From Leucobacter coleopterorum (GTDB taxonomy: Bacteria > Actinomycetota > Actinomycetes > Actinomycetales > Microbacteriaceae): a DNA stretch of 64,000 nt. A model generated the notes under the pieces. It was not told where the DNA came from. It ran no database searches and saw only the letters and a program-made list of their open reading frames with translations. Below, piece by piece: positions 47,801 through 55,649 of the stretch; positions within the stretch are counted from its first letter, which is position 1, and each line of letters starts with the position of its first letter. The translations under genes and the position numbers were made by a program. Location: contig NZ_CP049933.1 of assembly GCF_011382985.1 (NCBI RefSeq), positions 2,356,001 to 2,420,000 on the forward strand. Reading direction: 5' to 3'.

Positions 47801-47945
47801 AGGTGTGCCTTTCGGGGAGGCGGGTTTTCCCGCTGTGGTGTCGAAAATTGCGACACTCACAGCACACCAGTTGAAGGTGTCCGGTAATTACGAGAACGGC
47901 ATACTCGGAATAGAACGAATAATGAACAGTCGTTGAACTCGTGAG

Positions 47946-49376
47946 CTAGCGCAGCTTGCGGCCGTGTTCCTGCATCCAGCGTCTGGTCTTGCGCTGCTCC
48001 ACCACAATCATTGTGAGCCCCAGCGCCCAGAGTGGGATCTGAACGGCGAACGCTACTTTAAACGCACCGAGCGAGTAATGCTCGGGTGATCCTGCACCCT
48101 GCCAGTCGAGCACAAGACCGATAAACAAAATCACAAGCAGCGAGGCAGTAAACCCGGCCGTATTGACGAGACCGGTACCGAACCCGGCGAAACTGCGAGG
48201 TGTGTGGGACCGCGACACTTCAAACGCGATCATGGAGGCAGGACCACCCAGGGGCATCACCACGAGCAACACGATCAACAGCCAGACAGGCGGTGTACCT
48301 GCCCAGAGGATCACGGCGACCCAAGCGGCAGCGATTGCGAGCGTAATACCGACGTTGATCCACACCCTGCGCTCAATAAAGCGGGAGCTCATTGGGCCGA
48401 GGATCAACCCGGCAAACATCGATGACAGCACCGTAAGCGAGAGCAGACCACTCGCAGCGGCGGGGCTAAGCCCCACACCACCCGTAAGAAACGGAGTGCC
48501 CCACAGCAGCAAAAACACGTTGGCGGCAAACGGGGAGGTGAAGTGAACCCAGTACGAAAGCCGCACGCCAGGCAGACTCAACAGACGCCGGGTCTTCACC
48601 CAGAACCTCACCGGGGCGTCCCAGACGCGCTTCGGTTTGGGGCGAGCGGCGTCACTGGCCTGGATAGCCATCATTTCTGTGGCGGGAGGTCCGATAAGCG
48701 AGGTGCCGGTGGTCGGCGAGGTGGCCAGCGAACGCGCTTCGTTGGTGAGTCGCCCTCGACGCCCGGTCATACGTTCAAAGGCGGTTCCCTCGCCGGGCCG
48801 ATCCCGCAGCACAACAGTGGCAAGCAGGGTGACCAGCAGGCCTGTTGCCGCGATCCCGCCAAAACCTGTCATCCAGCCGAAAGAACTCACGGCCCAGGCG
48901 AGTGGAATCACCGAAATAAGCTGCCCCGCTTGTCCGATGAGCCCTGTGAGCTGCCCGAGAGTCGCAAGCTGACGCAGTGCAAACCACTCCGGTAGCAACC
49001 GCATCACGCTAATAAAGGTGCACGCATCCCCTGCCCCGACGAGTATGCGGGCGAGGATCGCGAGGCGCACGTCGGCGACGGTCGCCATGACCACCTGCCC
49101 GACAATCATGAGCACACCACCCGACAAGATCAACACCGTCGAACCCCATCGGTCGAGCATGACCCCAACAGGGATCTGCAGGCCCGCATACACAATCAGC
49201 TGGATCACGGGGAACGCCGCGAGTGTGGTTGCGTCGATACCAAAGTGATCCTGCGCCGCAGGACCAAGCGCCGCGAGCGAGGAGCGGTTGATAATCGCAA
49301 CCGCGTACGCGATGGCCGCAACGCCCCAGACCACCCACGGGAGCAGGGGTCTGGTGGCGGTTCGCATTCTGGCCAT
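47946..49376 (-). CDS. major facilitator superfamily transporter
   Basis: A 476-residue protein with 12 predicted transmembrane segments and a long central cytoplasmic loop (about residues 200-255). Residues around MLDRWGSTVLI after helix 2 match the MFS motif A position. It resembles small-organic-acid or sugar-phosphate porters, but the substrate cannot be assigned. It is upstream of phnD on the same strand with a 145-base gap, so it may be separate from the phn operon. Confidence 0.85.
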   Translation of the reverse strand: MARMRTATRPLLPWVVWGVAAIAYAVAIINRSSLAALGPAAQDHFGIDATTLAAFPVIQLIVYAGLQIPVGVMLDRWGSTVLILSGGVLMIVGQVVMATVADVRLAILARILVGAGDACTFISVMRLLPEWFALRQLATLGQLTGLIGQAGQLISVIPLAWAVSSFGWMTGFGGIAATGLLVTLLATVVLRDRPGEGTAFERMTGRRGRLTNEARSLATSPTTGTSLIGPPATEMMAIQASDAARPKPKRVWDAPVRFWVKTRRLLSLPGVRLSYWVHFTSPFAANVFLLLWGTPFLTGGVGLSPAAASGLLSLTVLSSMFAGLILGPMSSRFIERRVWINVGITLAIAAAWVAVILWAGTPPVWLLIVLLVVMPLGGPASMIAFEVSRSHTPRSFAGFGTGLVNTAGFTASLLVILFIGLVLDWQGAGSPEHYSLGAFKVAFAVQIPLWALGLTMIVVEQRKTRRWMQEHGRKLR

Positions 49377-49430
49377 CTTACTCCGCTCGGTCGCCGCTCG
49401 GGGTCCCGCCTGTCATTCACCGCAATCGGG

Positions 49431-49982
49431 TCAGTCACGGGGTGGGAGCGGCGGGCCTTCTGGAAAGTCGCTGCGAGTGAGATCCATGAAGAGCGCGTCT
49501 TCAAGTTGTCCCCCCGAACGCACCTGATAGTCCCGCAGAATGCCAATGCGCCGGAAACCAAGACGCTCGTAACTGCGGATCGCACCAGCGTTGTTTGAAT
49601 TTGGATCGAGGGTGACGCGCGTGATCCCGTCGGCGAACTCGCTGCGGATCGCGAGCGCGAGGGCTTCCTCGCCGATGCGGCGGCCACGAAAGCGGGTGCC
49701 GAGGAACAGATGCATGACCGTCGTCGGATACTCTGGGTCATCTCCCCGCAGCACAAACATGGCGCCCGCGCATTCCCCCTCGACCTCGATGATGCGGGTG
49801 ATTTCTGGCTCATCGATGAACTCTTTTTGCACCCGCTCCGGGGTATAGCCAACCCACCACAGCGATACCTCGGGTTCGGCGAGAATTGCGGTGAGCGGGG
49901 CAAGATCACCGCTGTGCGGGGTTCGGAGTGTGACAAGTGGGCCGACGAGCGGGGCGTTGACCTTTGTAGATGCGTCTGACAT
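49431..49982 (-). CDS. GNAT-family N-acetyltransferase
   Basis: A 183-residue GNAT acetyltransferase that would transfer an acetyl group from acetyl-CoA to an amine. The CoA-binding loop is FRGRRIGEEAL (about 95-105), and SYERLGFRRIGILRDY is the family's last strand-helix block. It resembles aminoglycoside 6'-type and ribosomal-protein acetylating members, so the substrate is open. It is divergent from the S66 peptidase gene across a 200-base gap holding three copies of a short motif. Confidence 0.85.
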   Translation of the reverse strand: MSDASTKVNAPLVGPLVTLRTPHSGDLAPLTAILAEPEVSLWWVGYTPERVQKEFIDEPEITRIIEVEGECAGAMFVLRGDDPEYPTTVMHLFLGTRFRGRRIGEEALALAIRSEFADGITRVTLDPNSNNAGAIRSYERLGFRRIGILRDYQVRSGGQLEDALFMDLTRSDFPEGPPLPPRD

Positions 49983-50029
49983 GGATTCAGCGTAGCTGGT
50001 GGGTGAGGTGTTCGGGAGTCCTTTCTACA

Positions 50030-50088
50030 GAGTGCACCCCTTGCCAGCGAGTGCACCACTTACCCACCTGTTGGAAAGGGGTGCATTC
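50030..50088. promoter_or_regulatory. threefold GARTGCACCMCTT motif in the GNAT/S66 divergent region
   Basis: GAGTGCACCCCTT (50030-50042) and GAGTGCACCACTT (50049-50061) are direct repeats 19 bases apart. A third copy lies inverted as AAAGGGGTGCATTC (50075-50088). Three copies of a 13-base motif within 60 bases between divergent genes look like operator sites for an unidentified regulator. Confidence 0.5.
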
Positions 50089-50182
50089 GTCGCTAACCTG
50101 GACACTCACGGGAAGAAATGGCGACAGTCGGGTCGGCGGGAGCAGAGGAGCCGGGTCAGCCATAGCCGGATAGGGTGACGGT

Positions 50183-51235
50183 ATGAGTTCTCGCGCTTTC
50201 GTCGCCCTTCCAAAAGCGTCGCCCGGTGATCGGGTCGCGATCCTCTCCCCCGCGTTTGCCGCACCCGCGGTGTCGGCGGCAGTGCACGAACAGGCGATGG
50301 TGCGCCTACACGAAATGACGGGGTTGATCCCCGTCGAATCCCCAACCACACGCCAGCTTGGTGCGAGCGCGGAGGCACGGGCAGCCGATTTCACAGCGGC
50401 GTTCGCCGACCCGAGCATCAAGGCGGTGCTCGCGACGGTCGGAGGTGACGACCAAATAACCGTGGTTCCCCACATTGACCAGCGGGTGCTCGCGGCAAAC
50501 CCCAAGCCGTTCCTCGGCTACAGTGACAACTCAAATCTGCACAATCTGCTGTGGCGACTGGGGGTGCCAAGTTACTACGGTGGATCCACGCAGGTACACC
50601 TTGGTGCGGGACCTGGGATCGATGAGGTGCACCTGCGTTCGCTTCGAGCAGCGCTGCTCGATGGCGGAAGGATCCAGCTCACTGAGCCCGGTGAAGCGGA
50701 GGACTTTGGTATTGACTGGGCGGATCCCCGGGCGCTTCACGGTTTTGGTGTTCGTCAGGCCACCGAACCTTGGGGGTGGGCGGGGCCAGAGCGCGTCGCT
50801 GAGGGCCGCAGCTGGGGTGGCTGCATCGAGGTCATCGACCAGCTCGCGATTGCAGGTCGCCTGCCCTCAGCGGTCGACCTGAAAGGCGCTATCTTGCTGC
50901 TCGAAACAAGCGAGGTGCTGCCGGATGCAGACCAGGTAATGCGTTGGGTTCGCGCCCTCGGTGAGCTGGGCATTCTTGAGGTTGTCGCCGGAGTCATGGC
51001 GGCGAGGCCGCCCGTGACCAGTCTGACCGTATCGAACCTGTCAGCGGAAGAACAGGCCGAGCGTCGCAATGCCCAGCGCGACAGCATCATCGAACAGGTC
51101 ACCCGCTACAACCCCGAAGCGGTGATCTGCGTCGGGGTGCCGTTCGGGCACACAAGGCCTCAATGGATCGTGCCCCACGGGGGCAACATTCGCCTCGATG
51201 GCACCACCCAAACGGTGACCGCCGACTACAGTTAG
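50183..51235 (+). CDS. S66-family peptidase (LD-carboxypeptidase / MccF-like)
   Basis: A 350-residue S66 serine peptidase. The nucleophile is Ser114 in LGYSDNSNLH, with the Glu/His residues of the triad expected in the LLLETSE and VPFGHTRPQ regions. Family members cleave the LD bond of muropeptides or, as in MccF, detoxify microcin C-like acyl-adenylates. The length and GYSD motif fit the MccF-like branch better than classic LdcA. It stands alone, divergent from a GNAT gene, and ends before a large hairpin. Confidence 0.88.
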   Translation: MSSRAFVALPKASPGDRVAILSPAFAAPAVSAAVHEQAMVRLHEMTGLIPVESPTTRQLGASAEARAADFTAAFADPSIKAVLATVGGDDQITVVPHIDQRVLAANPKPFLGYSDNSNLHNLLWRLGVPSYYGGSTQVHLGAGPGIDEVHLRSLRAALLDGGRIQLTEPGEAEDFGIDWADPRALHGFGVRQATEPWGWAGPERVAEGRSWGGCIEVIDQLAIAGRLPSAVDLKGAILLLETSEVLPDADQVMRWVRALGELGILEVVAGVMAARPPVTSLTVSNLSAEEQAERRNAQRDSIIEQVTRYNPEAVICVGVPFGHTRPQWIVPHGGNIRLDGTTQTVTADYS

Positions 51236-51258
51236 CCAGACCCCAGGTCAAATCCCAA

Positions 51259-51317
51259 GCGAGAGCTCACTTTTGCATGATCTGCCCGTGCAGAATCATG
51301 TAAAAGTGAGCTCTCGC
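51259..51317. terminator. long bidirectional hairpin between the S66 gene and prfA
   Basis: GCGAGAGCTCACTTTT and AAAAGTGAGCTCTCGC are perfect 16-base arms. The inner GCATGAT/ATCATGT and CTGC/GCAG extend the stem to about 27 bp around CCGT, with a small bulge. Lying between convergent genes, it can stop both transcripts. Its length and symmetry also fit a repeated extragenic element. Confidence 0.8.
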
Positions 51318-51342
51318 AGGAAGTTACAAAGCCTTATGAGGG

Positions 51343-52414
51343 CTAGGAACCCAGGTCCGCGAGTCGAGCCTCTTCGTCAGCCTGTATGCAGGAGTCGATA
51401 ACGGGCCAAGGGCTCCGTCCATCACCGCGTCAAGGTTGTAAGCCTTAAAACCGGTGCGGTGATCCGCGATGCGGTTCTCTGGGAAATTGTAGGTTCGGAT
51501 GCGCTCAGAACGATCCATCGTGCGGATCTGGCTCGAGCGGTGTGCGCTCGCCTCGGCCGCGGCCTCTTCTTGCTTGCGGGCAAGCAAGCGGGCACGCAGC
51601 ACGCGCATGCCAGCCTCGCGGTTCTGCAACTGCGACTTCTCGTTCTGCATGGCCACAACAATGCCGGTCGGAATGTGCGTGATGCGCACGGCGGAGTCGG
51701 TGGTGTTTACGGACTGCCCACCAGGACCGCTTGAGCGGTACACATCGATCTTGAGGTCGTTCTGCGCGATGTCGACCTCTTCGGGGGCGTCCACCTCGGG
51801 GTACACGAGCACACCCGTCGTCGAGGTGTGAATGCGACCCTGCGACTCGGTCACTGGCACACGCTGCACGCGGTGCACACCACCCTCGTACTTCAGGTGT
51901 GCCCAGACGCCCTGCGAGGGTCAGTCGCGTTCGACTTGATCGCGATCTGCACGTTCTTGTAGCCACCAAGATCGCTCTCGTCTTTCTCGAGAATCTCGGT
52001 CTTCCACCCCTTGGACTCGGCGTAATACATGTACATGCGCAGCAGGTCCGCTCCGAACAGCGCCGACTCGGCGCCACCCTCACCGCCCTTAATCTCAAGA
52101 ATCACGTCGCGCGCATCATCAGGGTCGCGCGGGATCAGCAGTCGACGGACCCTCTCCTGTGCTTCAGCGAGCGAATGTTCAAGCTCGGGGATTTCCTCGG
52201 CAAACGCCTCGTCTTCTTTTGCAAGTTCGCGCGCGGCCTCGAGGTCTTCGCCAAGTTGCTGCCAGTTCTCGTGTGCAGCCTTGATTTTACTCAACTCGGC
52301 ATAGCGCCGGTTGACCTTCTTCGCGCGTGCGGCGTCTGCGTGCAGCGCGGGATCGGCGAGCTCTTCCTGCAGTTGAGCATGCTCTGCGAGCAGAGTATCG
52401 ACCTGTTCAAACAT
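51343..52414 (-). CDS. prfA: peptide chain release factor 1 (two frameshifts)
   Basis: RF1 ends translation at UAA and UAG. Two single-base losses (G3 at 51918-51920 and G3 at 51403-51405) break the frame. Repair gives [20 protein letters not shown] in the middle and [21 protein letters not shown] at the C-terminus, 357 residues in all. The codon-recognition tripeptide is PVT ([11 protein letters not shown]), a common actinobacterial form of PxT, and the catalytic GGQ is in [12 protein letters not shown]. It follows rho by 23 bases. An essential gene with two breaks is strong evidence for sequencing error. Confidence 0.93.
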
Positions 52415-52437
52415 TGGTGGCCTCTCTCGTTCTCAGC

Positions 52438-54501
52438 TTAAGAGAGTCGCCCTGAGCGCTGAATGTCAGCGAGCAGCGCAGCGTTCGAGGATGCGGCACG
52501 AACACGCTCAAGCACTTTGGCCGAAGCACCGTTCTCGGCAAGGGCAAGCCGCACTGTACCGAGAGCCTTCGCTTCTTCTTGACCAAGCATCGCGCTGGCG
52601 TGCTGGGTGTGTGATGCCGCAATGTCGACCACCGGGGCCTGTCCCATGGCGGTCTCAACAAAACGAATCTCGCTATTGACTACCTGACGAACCTCGCGCA
52701 GCAGTGCCTTATCGGAGTCGACCTTGGTCTTGGTGAGCGCGGTTGCGAGGATTGTGAGCGATCCACCGTTCTCGACATTACGAGCAGCAGACAGCAGACG
52801 CTTGATCTGGCCAAGCGCGTATTCGTCAGCGGACTCACTCGTGCCACGACCGCCACCGGGCTGGGTCTGCGCGTAAGCCCGAGCCAGGCGGTTGAGCGAG
52901 TCAAACAGAATAACGACGTCGTGGCCAAGTTCAACAAGGCGGCGTGCGCGATCCACCGCAAGTTCAGCAATCGTCGTGTGGTCTTCAGCCGAACGATCGA
53001 ACGTCGCAGCGATCACTTCACCGCGGATCGTGCGCTGCAACTGTGTAACCTCTTCTGGCAACGCGTTGGAGAGCACCATCATCAGGTGAGCATCGGGCTT
53101 GTTCTCGGTAACGGCTGCAGAGATCTCGTCGAATACGCGGGTTGCCGGAATCTGAGCGGGCAGAATGAGTAGCCCGCGCTGGCCAAGACCAATCGGTGCA
53201 ACGAGGTCGATGCTGCGCCCGATCATCTGGTGCGGAGTCAGTTCCATGCGCAGGCGCTCCTGCGGGAAGATGGGCGTCATATCTGCAATGTCGACGCGTT
53301 TCTCGTCTGCGTCAACGGCACGTCCGTTGATCGAGTCAACCTTGACGATCGCGTTGTACTTCTGACGGCTGCTGCCCTCACCCTCGCGCGGCTGACGGAT
53401 CGAACCGACCACAGCGTCACCGCGGCGCAGGCTGTACTTCTTCACCTGACCCAGCGAAACGTAGACGTCGCTTGTGCCGGGCAGGTAACCGCTCGTGCGC
53501 ACAAACGCGTAGTTGTCGAGCACGTCGAGGATACCCGCGATCGGCAGCAGCACGTCGTCTTCTGCGATCTCGGGCTCGAAATCATCGCCCTGGCCGCGGC
53601 GCTTGCGGTCACGCTGGCGGGTGCGGCTTGAGCGCGTCGCGCTCTCGTCCGTTGCTTTGTCAGCGTTGCGGCTCGCGCTACCATTACGGTTACCGTTCTG
53701 GCCCTGGTTGCGGTTCTTGGAGTCGTCTGACTCGCCTGCGTTCTGTTCTGCGTCGGCAGCGGGAGCGTCAGCCTCAGTCTTCTGACCGCGACCGCGACGA
53801 TTGCGGGTACGACCGTTCTCAGAGGCAGCGTCGACCTGCGACTCGTTGGAGTCGCCCTTGGAAGCCGCAGCTTCGCCCTCCGTGTCAGACGTGGCAGCCT
53901 GAGCCTTGTCGGCACCTTCGGTATTCTGCGCAGCCTCGGTAGTCTCGGCTGCATCTGCAGCGGGAACTTCAGCCTGCACGCGGCGACCGCGAGTGCGGCG
54001 CGCGGGAGCGGCTGGAGCTTCTGTGACCTCTGCAGCGGCTGCGGGGTCAGCGGGAGTTTCAGCGGCGGGAGCCTCAACAGGCGTTGCAGCTTCAGCGGCG
54101 GGCTCAGCGGGAGCCTCAACAGCCTTCTTACGCGCACGAGTCACCCGCTTCTTCGGAGCCTCCTCAGCCGCAGGCGCAGCCTCAGCCGCAGGCGCAGCCT
54201 CCGCAGCCTCCGCAGCCTCCTCAGCGGCAGGCTCAGCGGGAGCCTCAACAGCCTTCTTACGCGCACGAGTCACCCGCTTCTTCGGAGCCTCCTCAGCCGC
54301 AGGCGCAGCCTCCGCAGCAGGCGCAGCCTCCGCAGCAGGCGCAGCCTCCGCAGCAGCGGGCTCAGCGGGAGCCTCGGCAGCAGGAGTTCCTGCGGACGCC
54401 GTCGCGCGACGCGACGTACGGCGGCGCGTGGGAGCTGCTTCAGTTGTCTCTCCGTTCTCCGCCGCGGGAGTGGCATTTGTATCTTCGGTAGTTTGTTCCA
54501 T
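52438..54501 (-). CDS. rho: Rho-like protein lacking the ATPase motor motifs
   Basis: The gene at the canonical rho locus encodes 687 residues. Residues 1-310 are a low-complexity Ala/Glu/Pro then Arg/Asn/Gly-rich extension with an internal duplication. An OB-fold RNA-binding domain (about 314-397, including GILDVLDNYAFVRTSGYLPG) is well conserved. The motor domain keeps the fold and Walker B aspartate (ILFDSLNRLARAY, 530-543) but not the chemistry. P-loop PPKAGKT is PAQIPAT (448-454), IDERPEEV is SNALPEEV (catalytic Glu and bicyclomycin Arg lost), and the Q-loop GG, R-loop KGTGN and arginine-finger GTR are replaced. It may bind RNA without translocating. ATG at 54501 follows GAGAGGAAG. Confidence 0.9.
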   Translation of the reverse strand: MEQTTEDTNATPAAENGETTEAAPTRRRTSRRATASAGTPAAEAPAEPAAAEAAPAAEAAPAAEAAPAAEEAPKKRVTRARKKAVEAPAEPAAEEAAEAAEAAPAAEAAPAAEEAPKKRVTRARKKAVEAPAEPAAEAATPVEAPAAETPADPAAAAEVTEAPAAPARRTRGRRVQAEVPAADAAETTEAAQNTEGADKAQAATSDTEGEAAASKGDSNESQVDAASENGRTRNRRGRGQKTEADAPAADAEQNAGESDDSKNRNQGQNGNRNGSASRNADKATDESATRSSRTRQRDRKRRGQGDDFEPEIAEDDVLLPIAGILDVLDNYAFVRTSGYLPGTSDVYVSLGQVKKYSLRRGDAVVGSIRQPREGEGSSRQKYNAIVKVDSINGRAVDADEKRVDIADMTPIFPQERLRMELTPHQMIGRSIDLVAPIGLGQRGLLILPAQIPATRVFDEISAAVTENKPDAHLMMVLSNALPEEVTQLQRTIRGEVIAATFDRSAEDHTTIAELAVDRARRLVELGHDVVILFDSLNRLARAYAQTQPGGGRGTSESADEYALGQIKRLLSAARNVENGGSLTILATALTKTKVDSDKALLREVRQVVNSEIRFVETAMGQAPVVDIAASHTQHASAMLGQEEAKALGTVRLALAENGASAKVLERVRAASSNAALLADIQRSGRLS
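54101..54312. repeat. 83-bp perfect direct repeat inside rho
   Basis: The 83 bases at 54101-54183 recur without change at 54230-54312, 129 bases (43 codons) apart and in frame. They encode a Lys/Arg-rich block (KKRVTRARKKAV) flanked by Ala/Glu/Pro. Shorter 15-base Ala/Glu units (GCAGGCGCAGCCTCC type) repeat between and after them. Recent duplication or slippage in the disordered extension is the likely origin. Confidence 0.9.
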
Positions 54502-54585
54502 GGTTTTCTTCCTCTCGGAACGCCGCCAGAAGAAAGCACTCACTCGGCTTCTCCTCCAGACGGGGTGCACAGATGTGCGTCGGGA

Positions 54586-54607
54586 TCACCGAGCTAATAG
54601 TCGGTGA
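54586..54607. other. hairpin in the rho 5' leader region
   Basis: TCACCGA-GCTAATAG-TCGGTGA is a 7-bp perfect stem in the 219-base gap between thrB and rho, about 85 bases before the rho start. It could end the thrB transcript or act in a rho leader. No T tract is present, and no consensus promoter could be picked out in the gap. Confidence 0.4.
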
Positions 54608-54720
54608 GGAAAACGATTCACCACCCTGAGCGTCAAACAAACACCACATACGTGGAGTTCTTCGCTCTCGCTGACGCCGCCCCAGTGAGGGTTGGCACAC
54701 AACTCATCTTGAGTGCGCAG

Positions 54721-55649
54721 CTACGCGGGAATCGTCTCCACTGTAGCACCCTTGGAGTCAACCGCAAGCAGCAAAACCCGCCAGTCGTCTGCACGAGCGG
54801 CAACCAGGTCGGCCGCGGCTAGGCGCTCGGCCGGCCCGTTTGCCAGCACCAGCACTGACGGTCCGGCGCCTGAGACAACCGCGGGGTACCCGGCTGCACG
54901 CAGCTCAGAAATGAGATCTCGCGTCGGTGGCATGGCCTCACCGCGATAGTTCTGGTGCAGGCGATCCTCGGTTGCTTCAAGCAACAACTCGGGGCTCTGC
55001 GTCAGCGCGGCAATCAGCAACGCTGATCTCGACACGTTGAACACCGCGTCCTCGTGAGGCACCTGCTTCGGCTGCAGGCTGCGCGCGAGCGCGGTCGACA
55101 TCGTAAAGCTGGGAACGAGCACAAGCGGGAAGACTCCACGATGCACCATGAGTCGCTTGAATTTAGGGCCAGTTTCGTTTGTCCAGGCAATTGTGAGCCC
55201 GCCGAAGAGTGCCGGGGCGACGTTGTCGGGGTGCCCCTCAAGTTCGGTTGCAAACGCAAGCAGTTCTTCTTCGCTCAGCACGAGGGGCTGATCCGGCTCG
55301 CTTTCGAGCAACCCCTTTGCGATCATGACACCCGAGACGATGGCGGAACCCGAGGATCCCATGCCACGGCCGTGCGGAATGCGATTGTGGGCAGAGATGT
55401 TGAGCCCGGGCATGTCGCGCCCCAGACGCTCGAACACGTGGGCGGTGGCACGCACCACAAGGTTCGTCTCGTCGGTGGGCACCTCCCCTCACCAACGCCC
55501 GTCACGGTGACGGTGGCCCCGGGTGTGTCGCGGGTGGTCGCGGTCAGCTCGTCACCGTAGGCGAGCGCGATGCCGAGTGTGTCGAAACCGGGTCCGAGGT
55601 TCGCGCTTGTCGCGGGAACGTAGGTTTTGACGGTGCGAGGGGCGCTCAT
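54721..55649 (-). CDS. thrB: homoserine kinase (frameshift at 55485-55488)
   Basis: A GHMP kinase that phosphorylates L-homoserine with ATP on the way to threonine. One base restored in the C4 run at 55485-55488 changes GVGEGRCPP to GVGEGEVPTDETNLV and gives 309 residues. The N-terminus has VPATSANLGPGFD, the ATP loop is IPHGRGMGSSGSAI, and GAGPSVLVL lies near the C-terminus. Its ATG overlaps the hom stop (ATGA). thrC, which often sits between hom and thrB, is not here. Confidence 0.93.

Noticed and set aside
50183..51235. Microcin C immunity system
   Set aside because: The S66 motif alone is shared with muropeptide carboxypeptidases, and no MccB-like adenylyltransferase, precursor peptide or exporter is nearby.
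42102..51323. Prophage or integrative element at the prfA-prmC insertion
   Set aside because: There is no integrase, tRNA attachment site, direct terminal repeats or phage genes; only metabolic and transport genes are seen.
54101..54312. Repeat array in rho as a CRISPR
   Set aside because: There are only two long copies, in frame within a coding region, with low-complexity sequence between them; no short repeats with unique spacers and no cas genes.
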